Part shown: positions 17,738 to 27,615 of the stretch, in pieces
Layout of the letters: each line of letters opens with the position of its first letter
Position numbering within the stretch: position 1 is the first letter of the stretch
DNA from: Elstera sp043721315
GTDB lineage: Bacteria > Pseudomonadota > Alphaproteobacteria > Elsterales > Elsteraceae
Reading direction: 5' to 3'
Assembly (NCBI GenBank): GCA_043721315.1
Contig: JAYSQZ010000034.1
Coordinates: 62,001-126,000 of the forward strand
Length of the DNA: 64,000 nucleotides
Program-made: the position numbers and the translations under genes
The notes under the pieces: model-generated
What the model was told of the DNA's origin: nothing
The model's input: only the letters and a program-made list of their open reading frames with translations
Database searches by the model: none

Positions 17738-18613
17738 ATGGCTTCCGGCCCGCTTCCCTTTCAATCGCTGATCCTGAGGTTGCAGACCTTCTGGGCAGAT
17801 CAGGGCTGTGCGCTGCTCCAGCCCTACGATGTGGAAGTGGGGGCAGGCACCTTCCATCCGGCGACCACGCTGCGAACTTTGGGGCCAGATACCTGGAACG
17901 TCGCTTACGTCCAGCCATCCCGCCGCCCGACCGATGGGCGCTATGGCGAAAACCCCAACCGTTTGCAGCATTATTATCAGTTTCAAGTGATCTTGAAGCC
18001 GTCGCCGCTCGACCCGCAGGCGCTGTATTTGGACAGCCTGAAGGCGCTCGGCATCGACCCCGCCGATCACGACATCCGCTTCGTGGAAGACGATTGGGAA
18101 AGCCCAACACTGGGGGCCTGGGGCCTTGGTTGGGAAGTGTGGTGCGATGGCATGGAAGTCACTCAATTCACCTATTTCCAGCAGGTCGGCGGGATTGAGG
18201 CTAATCCCGTCTGCGCGGAACTCACTTATGGTCTGGAACGCCTCGCCATGTATGTGCAGGGTGTCGAGAATGTTTATGATCTCGATTGGAACGGCGTTGA
18301 TGGCCCTGGTCGCAAAACCTATGGCGATGTGTTCTTAGAGAACGAAAAACAGTTCAGCGCGTATAACTTCGAGCACGCCAATACCGAGGTGCTGTTCCGG
18401 CATTTTGCGGAAGCTGAAACCGAATGCCAGAAGCTGCTGGCGGTTAATCTGCCGCTGCCCGCTTACGATCAGGCGATCAAGGCCAGCCACACGTTCAACT
18501 TACTCGATGCACGCGGCGTGATCTCGGTCACAGAACGCGCCGCCTATATTGGCCGGGTGCGCGCCCTGTCCAAAGGCTGTTGCGAAGGCTGGCTTGCCGG
18601 GCGCGGCGCGTAA
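17738..18613 (+). CDS. glyQ: glycyl-tRNA synthetase alpha subunit
   Basis: A 291-residue catalytic alpha subunit of the bacterial heterotetrameric glycyl-tRNA synthetase. FQSLILRLQTFWADQGCALLQPYDVEVGAGTFHPAT is the standard N-terminal region, here described as positions 7 to 42, and FEHANTEVLFRHF and YDQAIKASHTFNLLDARG lie near the end. The ATG at 17738 has AAAGG seven bases upstream; the ORF extends upstream to 17699 without a ribosome site. It is followed by glyS at 19 bp, forming the usual operon. Confidence 0.98.
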   Translation: MASGPLPFQSLILRLQTFWADQGCALLQPYDVEVGAGTFHPATTLRTLGPDTWNVAYVQPSRRPTDGRYGENPNRLQHYYQFQVILKPSPLDPQALYLDSLKALGIDPADHDIRFVEDDWESPTLGAWGLGWEVWCDGMEVTQFTYFQQVGGIEANPVCAELTYGLERLAMYVQGVENVYDLDWNGVDGPGRKTYGDVFLENEKQFSAYNFEHANTEVLFRHFAEAETECQKLLAVNLPLPAYDQAIKASHTFNLLDARGVISVTERAAYIGRVRALSKGCCEGWLAGRGA

Positions 18614-18632
18614 CTCTCGTCAGGATTAGATT

Positions 18633-20873
18633 ATGGCCGATTTGCTGCTCGAACTCTTTTCCGAAGAAATCCCGGCGCGGATGCAAGCGCGGGCGGCGGA
18701 AGAGCTGCGCGAGCGTTTGGCGGCATCGCTGACCGAGGGGGGGCTAGTCCCCATCAGCGTGACTGCTTGGGTGACGCCGCGCCGTGTTGCCTTCCACGTT
18801 ATCGGTCTCCCGACCGCTCAGCCGGATCGCGCGGAAGAGCGCAAAGGGCCGCGTGCCGATGCGCCGGAGGGGGCTGTTCAAGGCTTTCTCAAGTCCACCG
18901 GCCTCACGCGCGAGCAGCTTGAAACCCGCGCGACCGATAAGGGCGCAGTGCTGTTCGCCGTTACGCACATCAAAGGCCGCCCGACGCGGGACGTGTTGCC
19001 GGAGCTTATCTGCGCGCTCATCCTCGGCTATACGTGGCCGAAGTCGATGCGCTGGCGCGATACGCGCCTAACCTGGGTGCGCCCCTTGCGGTCGATTCTG
19101 GCGCTGTTCGACGGGCAAGCGCTGTCCGGCGGTCTGCATCTTGGCCGCAATGTCGAAGGCGGCGCGCTGCCGGGCTATCGCGCGGCGGGCGCGGCGGGCG
19201 ACCTCAATTATCTGCCGTTCGGAACACAGACTTTCGGCCACCGCTTCCTGGCGCCTGCCGCGCTGACGGTGGTCGATGCTACCGACTATCAGGCCAAGCT
19301 GCGCGCGGCTTTCGTGATGCTGGACCGGGAGGAGCGCAAACGCCTCATTCTCGTAGAAGCCGAAAGCCTTGCCGAGTCGGTTGGCTGCCGTTTGAAGCCC
19401 GACGCCGGTTTGCTGGAAGAAGTGGCCGGGCTGGTCGAATGGCCGGTGCCGCTGTTGGGGCGCATCGACGATGCGTTTATGGCCGTGCCCGCCGAAGTGC
19501 TCACCACCTCCATGCGCGAGCACCAGAAATACTTCGCCCTGGTCCCGCAAGAGGCTGCCGAGGGCGATGCGAAGATTGCGCCGTATTTTATCACCGTTGC
19601 CAATATGGTGGCGCGCGATGGCGGCGCTGCGATTATCGCCGGCAATCAGCGCGTGCTGCGCGCGCGCTTGTCGGACGCGCGCTTTTTTTGGGATCAGGAC
19701 CGCAAGCAAAAGCTGGAAGCCTGGGCCGAAAAGCTGGAAAGCCGCGTGTTCCATGCCAAGCTGGGAACGGTCGCGGCGCGGGTGGAGCGGTTGGCAGCGC
19801 TGGCGGTAACGCTGGCCGGGCAGACTGGGGCCGATGCGGCGTTGGCGGACCGTGCGGCGCGCTTGGCCAAAGCCGATCTTTCTACCGGCATGGTTGGGGA
19901 GTTTCCCGAACTGCAAGGCGTCATTGGGCGCTATTACGCCCGCCATCAGCAGGAAGACGACGCGGTGGCCCAGGCGATTGCTGAGCATTACGCACCGCTC
20001 GGCCCGTCTGACCGAGTGCCGACCGCACCGCTCTCCCGCATCGTGGCGCTCGCCGATAAGCTCGATCTGTTGGCCGGGTTCTTTGCCATCGACGAAAAGC
20101 CAACCGGCTCGAAAGACCCGTTCGCCCTGCGCCGCGCGGGGTTGGGCGTGTTGCGGATCATCACCGAGAATGGCCTGCGTCTGCCGCTACGCCCGGCGCT
20201 GGAGGCGGCGGTGGCGCTCTATGGTCCACCGCAGAAATCTGGGGATGAACCTGGCCCCCTAGCTCGATTGCTTCCGATTGAACAGCCTACTATTTTTACA
20301 GGGGCTGAGCCAGAAGACTACGCATCCTACGAATTGAAAGCCACGGTCGATGCGCTGTTGGCCTTCCTCGCTGACCGGCTAAAAGTTGCGTTGCGCGACC
20401 AAGGCCAGCGTCATGATCTCATTCAGGCCGTGTTTGCCCTCGGCACCGAAGATGATGTGGTGCGCCTGCTCGCCCGCGTGACGGCCCTCAGCGATTTCAT
20501 CGCGACGCCCGTGGGGGCCGATATGCTGGCCGCCTTCCGCCGGGCCGCGAATATTTTGAAAATCGAAGAAAAGAAAGACGGTCGCCCCGCCCATGAGACC
20601 GTTTCGACCCCTCTGCTGGCCCAAGCAGAGGAAACAGCCTTGGCCGACGCGCTGGACGCGGCATTGCCCGCCGTGGAAACGCTGCTGGCCGAGGAACAGT
20701 TCGTCGAGGCAATGAAACGCCTCGGCGCGCTGCGCGATCCCGTTGATGCGTTCTTTACGCATGTAACGGTGAACGCGGAAGACGGTGGCCTGCGCGCCAA
20801 TCGGTTGGCGCTGTTGGCTCGGTATCGGAAGACCTGCGCGGCCATTGCCGATTTCGGTTTGATTGAGGGCTAG
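18633..20873 (+). CDS. glyS: glycyl-tRNA synthetase beta subunit
   Basis: A 746-residue beta subunit that binds and positions tRNA-Gly for GlyQ. It starts MADLLLELFSEEIPARMQ, as is standard, with TTSMREHQKYFALV near residue 290 and the C-terminal anticodon-binding DALR-like region (about residues 640-746, ending RLALLARYRKTCAAIADFG). Length is close to the usual 690-750. AGGAT precedes the ATG. The gene leads directly into ppdK 49 bp downstream. Confidence 0.97.
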   Translation: MADLLLELFSEEIPARMQARAAEELRERLAASLTEGGLVPISVTAWVTPRRVAFHVIGLPTAQPDRAEERKGPRADAPEGAVQGFLKSTGLTREQLETRATDKGAVLFAVTHIKGRPTRDVLPELICALILGYTWPKSMRWRDTRLTWVRPLRSILALFDGQALSGGLHLGRNVEGGALPGYRAAGAAGDLNYLPFGTQTFGHRFLAPAALTVVDATDYQAKLRAAFVMLDREERKRLILVEAESLAESVGCRLKPDAGLLEEVAGLVEWPVPLLGRIDDAFMAVPAEVLTTSMREHQKYFALVPQEAAEGDAKIAPYFITVANMVARDGGAAIIAGNQRVLRARLSDARFFWDQDRKQKLEAWAEKLESRVFHAKLGTVAARVERLAALAVTLAGQTGADAALADRAARLAKADLSTGMVGEFPELQGVIGRYYARHQQEDDAVAQAIAEHYAPLGPSDRVPTAPLSRIVALADKLDLLAGFFAIDEKPTGSKDPFALRRAGLGVLRIITENGLRLPLRPALEAAVALYGPPQKSGDEPGPLARLLPIEQPTIFTGAEPEDYASYELKATVDALLAFLADRLKVALRDQGQRHDLIQAVFALGTEDDVVRLLARVTALSDFIATPVGADMLAAFRRAANILKIEEKKDGRPAHETVSTPLLAQAEETALADALDAALPAVETLLAEEQFVEAMKRLGALRDPVDAFFTHVTVNAEDGGLRANRLALLARYRKTCAAIADFGLIEG

Positions 20874-20922
20874 AGAGACCCGCCCATCGGGTCTGCTTTT
20901 TCATTGGGGTAAGGGGAACGAG

Positions 20923-23622
20923 ATGGTTGAGGCGACGGTAACGCATCGTTGGGTTTACGGCTTCGGCGACGGGCGCTCGGAAGGCAATTCCGGGATGCGG
21001 AATCTGCTCGGCGGCAAGGGCGCGAACCTGGCTGAAATGAGCAATCTCGGTTTGCCAGTACCGCCGGGCTTCACGATCACGACCGAGCTGTGCACTCATT
21101 ATTACGCCAATGGCCGCCAATATCCGCCCACATTGAAAACGCAAGCCGCCGAAGCCTTGGCGACGGTTGAAAAAATTGTTGGCAAGAGTTTTGGCGACCC
21201 CAAGAACCCGCTGCTCGTCTCAGTGCGCTCCGGCGCGCGCGCCTCGATGCCGGGGATGATGGATACGGTCCTGAACCTCGGGCTGAACGATGCCACGGTC
21301 GAGGGCCTCGCCAAGCTCTCCGGCGACGGGCGTTTCGCCTACGACAGCTACCGCCGCTTCATCCAGATGTACTCCAACGTCGTGCTCGACATTGATCATC
21401 ACCATTTCGAGGAAATTCTGGATCGGCATAAGGACGAAAAGGGCCATAGCCTCGATACCGACCTTACGGCGGACGATTGGACAGAAGTCGTTGCCGATTA
21501 TAAGGCCGAAGTGCAGCGCACCCTTGGCCGCGATTTTCCGCAAGACCCGCATGAACAGCTTTGGGGCGCGATTGGCGCGGTGTTCGCAAGCTGGATGAAC
21601 CAGCGCGCGATTGTGTATCGCCGCCTGCACGAAATCCCCGAAAGCTGGGGCACCGCTGTGAATATTCAGGCGATGGTTTTCGGCAATATGGGCCAGGATT
21701 GCGCCACCGGCGTTGCTTTCACGCGCGACCCTTCCACGGGCGAGAATATTTTTTACGGCGAATATCTTATCAACGCTCAGGGCGAAGATGTTGTGGCCGG
21801 CATTCGCACACCGCAGCAGATTACCGTCCAGGGCAAGCTCGCCAACCATTCCACGTTTCCGGCAATGGAAGAATCCATGCCGCAGGTGTTTGCCGAGCTT
21901 GCGGCAGTGCGCGATACACTGGAGCGGCATTTCCGCGATGTGCAGGATATCGAGTTCACCGTGCAGTCGGGCAAGCTCTACATGCTGCAAACCCGCAGCG
22001 GCAAGCGCACGGCGGAAGCCGCACTCAAGATTGCCGTCGATATGGCGAACGAGGGGCTGATTACGCAAGAAGAAGCCATTCAGCGCGTCGAGCCGCGCAG
22101 CCTGGATCAGCTTCTGCACCCACGTTTGGACCCCAACGCGCCGCGCAATTTGTTCACACGCGGCCTACCCGCCTCGCCGGGGGCGGCCTGTGGGCGCGTG
22201 GTGTTTTCGGCAGACGCGGCGGAAGATTTGGCGAGCAAGGGCGAAGCCGTCATTCTGGTTCGCATTGAAACCAGCCCTGAAGATATTCACGGGATGCACG
22301 CCGCGAAAGGCATTCTCACCACGCGCGGCGGGATGACCAGCCACGCGGCAGTGGTGGCACGCGGTATGGGCCGCCCTTGCGTTGCCGGGGCCGGGGAAGT
22401 GCGCGTTGATTATGCCGCAGGAACGCTCTCGCTCCGGGGAACTGTCGTTAAACTTGGCGATTACATCACGCTCGATGGCAGCACGGGCGAAGTGTTTGTG
22501 GGGCAAGTGCCAACCCTGCAACCGCAGCTTTCCGGCAGCTTTGCGACCTTGATGGGGTGGGCCGATGCAAAACGCACTATGAAGGTTCGCACCAATGCCG
22601 AAACCCCGCTGGATGCCCGCACGGCGCGGGAATTTGGCGCGGAAGGCATTGGGTTGTGCCGCACCGAACATATGTTCTTCGATACCGACCGGATCATCGC
22701 CGTGCGCGAAATGATTATGGCCGACGATGAGGCCGGGCGCAGAGCCGCGCTCGCTAAGATTTTGCCGATGCAGCGCAGCGATTTCGTCGAGCTTTTCACT
22801 ATTATGGCGGGCCTGCCCGTTACCATCCGCCTGCTCGATCCGCCCCTGCACGAGTTCTTGCCCCATACGGACGCGGAAATGCAGGAAGTGGCCACGGCGG
22901 CGGGGAAGGATCTCGCTTTTGTTAAAGCGCGCGGTGCCGCCTTGCACGAATCGAACCCGATGCTGGGGCATCGCGGGTGCCGCTTGGGCGTGACCTACCC
23001 TGAAATCTACGAAATGCAGGCGCGGGCGGTTTTCGAGGCCGTGGTCGAGGTGGAAAAGACCAGCGGGGCGACGGTTGAGCCGGAAATCATGATTCCCCTG
23101 GTCGCGACTCGTAAGGAACTCGATCTGCTGAAACAGGTGATCGACCGCGTGGCGGGCGAAGTTTCCGCCGCATCGGGCGTAAAGCTCGCCTATCTCGTCG
23201 GCACGATGATCGAATTGCCGCGCGCCGCCTTGCAAGCCGGGAAGATTGCGGAGTCGGCGGAGTTCTTCAGCTTCGGCACGAACGATCTCACGCAAACCAC
23301 CTTCGGCTTATCGCGCGACGATGCGGGCAGCTTCTTGCAATCCTACCTGCGCCAGGGGATTTTGGAGGAAGATCCGTTCGTCTCGCTCGATCAAGAGGGG
23401 GTGGGCGAGTTAGTGCAGATCGCTGCCGAACGCGGGCGCAAAACCCGGCCCGACCTGAAGCTCGGCATCTGCGGCGAACATGGGGGCGATCCGGCTTCTA
23501 TCGCCTTCTGCCAAAAGGTAGGGCTGAACTATATCTCCTGCTCACCCTACCGCGTTCCGATTGCGCGATTGGCGGCAGCACAAGCGGCGCTCGCGGTGAG
23601 TTTTAATAAGGATAACTTATAG
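20923..23622 (+). CDS. ppdK: pyruvate, phosphate dikinase
   Basis: An 899-residue enzyme interconverting pyruvate, ATP and phosphate with phosphoenolpyruvate, AMP and diphosphate. N-terminal ATP-grasp: LLGGKGANLAEMSNLGLPVPPGF and SVRSGARASMPGMMDT. The phosphohistidine domain has GGMTSHAAVVARGMGRPC with the catalytic His near residue 473. The C-terminal PEP/pyruvate barrel has GTNDLTQTTFG and GICGEHGGDP, with the catalytic Cys near residue 849. The ATG at 20923 follows AAGGGGA. Downstream of glyQS, as in many alphaproteobacteria, and ended by its own terminator. Confidence 0.97.
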   Translation: MVEATVTHRWVYGFGDGRSEGNSGMRNLLGGKGANLAEMSNLGLPVPPGFTITTELCTHYYANGRQYPPTLKTQAAEALATVEKIVGKSFGDPKNPLLVSVRSGARASMPGMMDTVLNLGLNDATVEGLAKLSGDGRFAYDSYRRFIQMYSNVVLDIDHHHFEEILDRHKDEKGHSLDTDLTADDWTEVVADYKAEVQRTLGRDFPQDPHEQLWGAIGAVFASWMNQRAIVYRRLHEIPESWGTAVNIQAMVFGNMGQDCATGVAFTRDPSTGENIFYGEYLINAQGEDVVAGIRTPQQITVQGKLANHSTFPAMEESMPQVFAELAAVRDTLERHFRDVQDIEFTVQSGKLYMLQTRSGKRTAEAALKIAVDMANEGLITQEEAIQRVEPRSLDQLLHPRLDPNAPRNLFTRGLPASPGAACGRVVFSADAAEDLASKGEAVILVRIETSPEDIHGMHAAKGILTTRGGMTSHAAVVARGMGRPCVAGAGEVRVDYAAGTLSLRGTVVKLGDYITLDGSTGEVFVGQVPTLQPQLSGSFATLMGWADAKRTMKVRTNAETPLDARTAREFGAEGIGLCRTEHMFFDTDRIIAVREMIMADDEAGRRAALAKILPMQRSDFVELFTIMAGLPVTIRLLDPPLHEFLPHTDAEMQEVATAAGKDLAFVKARGAALHESNPMLGHRGCRLGVTYPEIYEMQARAVFEAVVEVEKTSGATVEPEIMIPLVATRKELDLLKQVIDRVAGEVSAASGVKLAYLVGTMIELPRAALQAGKIAESAEFFSFGTNDLTQTTFGLSRDDAGSFLQSYLRQGILEEDPFVSLDQEGVGELVQIAAERGRKTRPDLKLGICGEHGGDPASIAFCQKVGLNYISCSPYRVPIARLAAAQAALAVSFNKDNL

Positions 23623-23634
23623 GATTGGGGTTTG

Positions 23635-23665
23635 AAACGGGGGCTTAAAACAGTCCCCGTTTTCA
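23635..23665 (+). terminator. Rho-independent terminator after ppdK
   Basis: AAACGGGG at 23635-23642 pairs with CCCCGTTT at 23655-23662 around a 12-base loop and is followed by T residues. It lies 12 bases after the ppdK stop. The remaining 180 bases up to the histidine kinase gene are AT-rich and contain a short GTTTAC triplication near 23780 but no gene. Confidence 0.75.
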
Positions 23666-23845
23666 CAAAATTGTGGCCCAACAGGGTGTTTTGAGTAAAT
23701 TTATTGAACGCATTTGTGAAAAATTAAAAACTCATCAAAAAGATAAAAGCTATCGTTAAGGGTTTGTTTATGTTCGTACGTTTACGTTTACGTTTATGGC
23801 TACGCTTGGAATGAGGTGGCTTAGACGATCGGAGGTAGAGGCGAC

Positions 23846-25957
23846 ATGAACACCGGCACTGCCCATCGCATCTTCCTAATGCGGGCCGGAACCGTGCTCG
23901 GCGCTCTCCTGTTTATTGCCGCCGTTTTTTTGCAAGCCTCGGTGAACATTCGCACCAATGAGGAAACGGCCCAACTGGCCACCTCGCGCGCGACGAACAT
24001 CACCACGCTGTCCTTACGCGCCTTAATCGCTCAAACCTTTGCGCAGGTCGATCAGGCCATTCAGAGTATGGCCTCCCCTATAGATCTGCCGCTCGATCCG
24101 GGCCAATTATCGTCCGAGCTTGATCGGCGCATTATCCCGCTCATTCGCTCACTGGATGCGGCGACCGGCGCCGTGGTGATGGCAGCAGACGGGCAGATTC
24201 TGGGGCGTTGGGGAGAGGATATGATCGACCCCCTCAACTCGGCCCTCTACCGCCTGCCCAACCCGCATAATGCTTTCGCGGTGGAACCCGTCGATCAGGG
24301 CGCGCGGCCAGGTCGGCTAACGCTGGGGCGCTGGGTGAAATCTGAAGCAACCGGCGTGCAGGCGATGGTTCTGGTAACGCTCGATTTAACGCGACTACTG
24401 CCCCCTGAACTCCCAGAACTATTGGGCCGCGACGGGCGTTTGGGCCTGTTGGATGCCGAGGGGAGGGCGGTTGTGATCCTCAAACCGGGCCGCCCGATGC
24501 TGGATGCTGGGGCGCTGGTTATGCTGGCGGACGCGGCTGGTGAGCCGTTACCCGCAGCCCCTCTTTCGGGTGTCGTGTTGGGGGAAGAAATCCTATGGCG
24601 CGTACCGCTGCGGATCGCGCCCCTCGATTTGCTGGTCAGCTACCGCCCGTTAGAAGTGCTCGCGGCGGTTCGCCGGAGTGCGGGCAATGCTTGGATCGTT
24701 GCCTATGCCGCTTCGGCGGTTGTGCTGGTCCTAGGGCTAGCGCTGCTGGGGCAGTTAACACGGGTAGAGCGCAATCGGCGGCGGCTAGATTCCCAAGAAA
24801 CGGCCTTGCGCGCCAGTAACGACAAGCTGGAAGCAGCGCTGGCGCACATGAATCAAGGTCTTGTGATGTTCGATGCCGAAGGCCGGATTTTGCTCTACAA
24901 TCAACGTTACCTCGATATTTTTGGCTATGACCGGGATCGGTCTTACCTCAATCTCACGTTGCCTGATCTTTATGCAATGGCGGCGCGAATGGGCCGCTTG
25001 GGGCCAATGGTCGATGCGGAGCATATCCAGGTGCGTCTGGAGAGTTTGGAGAAGGGCCAGCGGCTTCAGTTCATCCGCCAACTCAGCAATGGCACCCATA
25101 TTGAATGCCGCCACGAGCCGCTGATAAGCGGCTGGTCTCTCTCCACTTACACGGACGTTAGCGATCTGATCCGTACCGCCAACGCTTTCGCCCAGGCCAA
25201 GGATGATGCCGAGCAGGCGAACCGCGCTAAATCGGTTTTTCTTGCCAATATGAGCCACGAGCTTCGCACGCCGCTGAATGCTATCATTGGCTTTTCCGAT
25301 GCGCTGATTGGGGGTTACTTCGGGGCCGTCGCGCCGAAGCATCTGGAGTATCTGCGCGCGATTCAATCGTCCGGGCGCTATCTGCTCGATTTGATTGCCG
25401 ATATTCTCGACATCGCCAAGATCGAAGCGGGGCGCTACGATTTGCAGCCAACCTGGGTTCTCGTAGAAGCTCCCGTGCAAGAAGCGGTTACACTGCTAGC
25501 CCCGCGCGCCGAAAAAGCCCGCGTCGATCTTGTCGTCAAAATTCCCGCAGGGTTGGCGATTTATGCGGATGAGCGGGCGTTGCGGCAAATTCTGCTTAAT
25601 TTGCTGACGAACGCCGTTAAATTCACGCGCCCCCCAGAAGGCGCACGCGGCACTATTTTGATTCGCGCCACCCTCGCGCCCGATGGCAGCGGCGTTACTC
25701 TTACGGTGCGCGATAACGGCATCGGCATTCCGCTTGAACTGCAAGACGCCATCCTGCAACCCTTCGTGCAGGTGGAGGCCGCTCAAACCACGACAGACGG
25801 CGGCACGGGCCTGGGGTTGTCGATCGTACGCGGTTTGCTCGATGGTCATAACGGCAGCCTTACGCTTGAAAGCGAAGTTGGTTCCGGTACAGTAGTGCGC
25901 GCTTGGTTCCCCAATCCAGCGACACCGGAAGAGGCAAATCATACCGAGCATTCTTAA
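23846..25957 (+). CDS. membrane PAS-domain sensor histidine kinase
   Basis: A 703-residue sensor kinase. A first membrane helix (about 13-32), a periplasmic domain of about 250 residues and a second helix (about 283-303) are followed by a PAS domain (about 325-440, MNQGLVMFDAEGRILLYN), the HisKA domain with phosphorylatable His471 in LANMSHELRTPLNAIIGFS, and the ATPase domain with N-box NLLTNAVKFT, G1 DNGIGI (623-628) and G2 GTGLGL (653-658). No response regulator gene is adjacent, so it is an orphan; the REC-HPt protein at 45770 is far away. The signal is unknown. RBS CGGAGG is present upstream. Confidence 0.94.
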   Translation: MNTGTAHRIFLMRAGTVLGALLFIAAVFLQASVNIRTNEETAQLATSRATNITTLSLRALIAQTFAQVDQAIQSMASPIDLPLDPGQLSSELDRRIIPLIRSLDAATGAVVMAADGQILGRWGEDMIDPLNSALYRLPNPHNAFAVEPVDQGARPGRLTLGRWVKSEATGVQAMVLVTLDLTRLLPPELPELLGRDGRLGLLDAEGRAVVILKPGRPMLDAGALVMLADAAGEPLPAAPLSGVVLGEEILWRVPLRIAPLDLLVSYRPLEVLAAVRRSAGNAWIVAYAASAVVLVLGLALLGQLTRVERNRRRLDSQETALRASNDKLEAALAHMNQGLVMFDAEGRILLYNQRYLDIFGYDRDRSYLNLTLPDLYAMAARMGRLGPMVDAEHIQVRLESLEKGQRLQFIRQLSNGTHIECRHEPLISGWSLSTYTDVSDLIRTANAFAQAKDDAEQANRAKSVFLANMSHELRTPLNAIIGFSDALIGGYFGAVAPKHLEYLRAIQSSGRYLLDLIADILDIAKIEAGRYDLQPTWVLVEAPVQEAVTLLAPRAEKARVDLVVKIPAGLAIYADERALRQILLNLLTNAVKFTRPPEGARGTILIRATLAPDGSGVTLTVRDNGIGIPLELQDAILQPFVQVEAAQTTTDGGTGLGLSIVRGLLDGHNGSLTLESEVGSGTVVRAWFPNPATPEEANHTEHS

Positions 25958-26028
25958 AGCATGATCCGTTTGCCCGCGCTCACGGCTTCGTCAAAATACG
26001 AAAAACGCTAGGCCCTGGAGAATTTTTT

Positions 26029-26661
26029 ATGTCCGACGTGCCGATAAACCTGCCCCGCTTGGGGGAGGCCGCGCCCGATTTCGAGGCCGACAGCACGCAC
26101 GGGCGGTTAGCCTTAAGCGATTTTCGCGGATCGTGGCTTGTGCTCTTCTCGCACCCGGCGGATTTTACCCCGGTCTGCACGACTGAATTTATCGCCCTCG
26201 CTGGGGCTGCCGAGCGCCTGAGCGCGCTGAACTGCCAGTTGCTCGGCCTTTCCATTGATAGCGTCTATAGCCATATCGCGTGGCTGCGGACCATTGAAGC
26301 GCACTTCGGCACCGCCATTGCCTTTCCCGTGCTCGCCGATCACGACCGCGCGGTTGCCGTGCGCTATGGCATGTTGATGCCCGGCGAGAGCAGCACGGAA
26401 GCCAGCCGCTGCCTGTTCGTGCTCGACCCGGACGGTATCGTCCGCGCCATGATCTATTACCCGATGAGCGTGGGCCGCAATATCGAGGAAGTGGTGCGCC
26501 TCGTTACGGCCCTCAGCACAACCGCCGCCGCGAAAGCCGCCGCCCCCGCCAACTGGCAGCCGGGCGAGCCACTGCTGGAGCCGGCCCCGCGCACGCTTGA
26601 AAGTGCCGCGACACGCAGCCTTGGCGGGGATTGGTTCCTTCAGGTTCGCCGAACCCCCTAA
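26029..26661 (+). CDS. peroxiredoxin (1-Cys/Prx6-like)
   Basis: A 210-residue peroxiredoxin that reduces hydrogen peroxide and organic hydroperoxides. The peroxidatic cysteine is Cys50 in FTPVCTTEF, with the upstream Pro and Thr of the active site, followed by LSIDSVYSHIAWL. Other cysteines (69 and about 130) are not in the typical resolving position, and the extended C-terminal domain (about 150-210) fits the Prx6 subgroup. The ATG at 26029 follows CTGGAGA; upstream in-frame sequence would overlap the kinase gene. Its stop shares one base with the next start. Confidence 0.93.
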   Translation: MSDVPINLPRLGEAAPDFEADSTHGRLALSDFRGSWLVLFSHPADFTPVCTTEFIALAGAAERLSALNCQLLGLSIDSVYSHIAWLRTIEAHFGTAIAFPVLADHDRAVAVRYGMLMPGESSTEASRCLFVLDPDGIVRAMIYYPMSVGRNIEEVVRLVTALSTTAAAKAAAPANWQPGEPLLEPAPRTLESAATRSLGGDWFLQVRRTP

Positions 26662-26924
26662 TGCCGTGCCTCAATCCCGATGGCACGCTGACCGAAACCG
26701 CCCGCGCCCTGCTTGCGGCACTAGAGACGGCAGCGGGCGCGGCCCCCGCCCTCGCGGCACAAACAGGGATGCCCTTGTGGCGCGTCCGGTCAAGCCTGCG
26801 GGAATTGCGTGGGCACGATCTGGTAGAAGTCGCTATGTCTGGGGCGGAACACGAAGATGCGCCGCATCGGCTAACCGCGACGGGCCGCGAGGTTCTGGAC
26901 CTAAGCCGAAGATTAGACGGATAG
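26661..26924 (+). CDS. small winged-helix-like protein
   Basis: An 87-residue protein whose ATG overlaps the peroxiredoxin stop (TAATG). The central part TGMPLWRVRSSLRELRGHDLVEV and the ending HRLTATGREVL resemble the recognition helix and wing of small MarR/PadR-like winged-helix proteins. Without a dimerisation region it may be a minimal DNA-binding protein. I do not recognise a named family. Coupling to peroxiredoxin suggests a link with oxidative stress, but that is inference. Confidence 0.7.
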   Translation: MPCLNPDGTLTETARALLAALETAAGAAPALAAQTGMPLWRVRSSLRELRGHDLVEVAMSGAEHEDAPHRLTATGREVLDLSRRLDG

Positions 26925-26933
26925 GAAAACGAA

Positions 26934-27593
26934 ATGACTGCCCCCAAGACCCCCAGCGGCTTTGCCGCCATGCCTGCCGGGTTACGCCTGTTCATTGTTG
27001 CCGCTGTGCTGGTGGTGGTGGCAGGGATTGGCGTGATGGCGGCCTTGCTCACCTCGGATCGCCCCATCGGCACTGCCCAGGAAGGCCGCAGCACCGGTGC
27101 GCCATTGGTGGGCGGGGCCTTCACTCTGGTCGATCACGATGGCAAAACCCGCACCAACGCTGAGTTTGCGGGAAAGCTGCTGCTGGTGTATTTCGGATTT
27201 ACCTTCTGCCCGGACGTTTGCCCGACCGGCCTTCAGCGCCTCGCCGAAGGGCTGGACGTGCTGACCGAGGCGGAGCGGGCGGAGATTGCGCCGCTGTTCA
27301 TCACGATTGATCCGGCCCGCGACACCAGCGCAGTCTTAAAAGAATATGTGGCGCAGTTTCACGCCCAGATAATCGGCCTAACAGGTTCCCCTGAGCAAAT
27401 CGCCACCGCCGCGAAAGCCTACCGCGTTTATTATCGCAAATCGGACCAGACCAAAGATCAAGCCGAGTATTTGATGGATCACTCGTCGATTATTTTCATC
27501 ATGGGCCGCGACGGTCACTATAAGGCCCATTACACGCACGAGAGTAAGCCCGACGATATTGCGGCAGGTATCCGCAAAGCCCTTAAGGGGTGA
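26934..27593 (+). CDS. SCO/SenC family copper chaperone
   Basis: A 219-residue membrane-anchored thioredoxin-fold protein. One N-terminal helix (about 18-40) anchors it with the domain in the periplasm. The copper site is Cys92 and Cys96 in FTFCPDVCPTG plus His183 in YLMDHSSIIF, all present. SCO proteins deliver copper to or maintain the CuA centre of cytochrome c oxidase, or act in redox defence. Nine bases after the winged-helix gene, it appears to be third in a peroxiredoxin operon, which favours a redox role. Confidence 0.93.
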   Translation: MTAPKTPSGFAAMPAGLRLFIVAAVLVVVAGIGVMAALLTSDRPIGTAQEGRSTGAPLVGGAFTLVDHDGKTRTNAEFAGKLLLVYFGFTFCPDVCPTGLQRLAEGLDVLTEAERAEIAPLFITIDPARDTSAVLKEYVAQFHAQIIGLTGSPEQIATAAKAYRVYYRKSDQTKDQAEYLMDHSSIIFIMGRDGHYKAHYTHESKPDDIAAGIRKALKG

Positions 27594-27615
27594 TTCCACC
27601 TGCTCGGGATTTGCT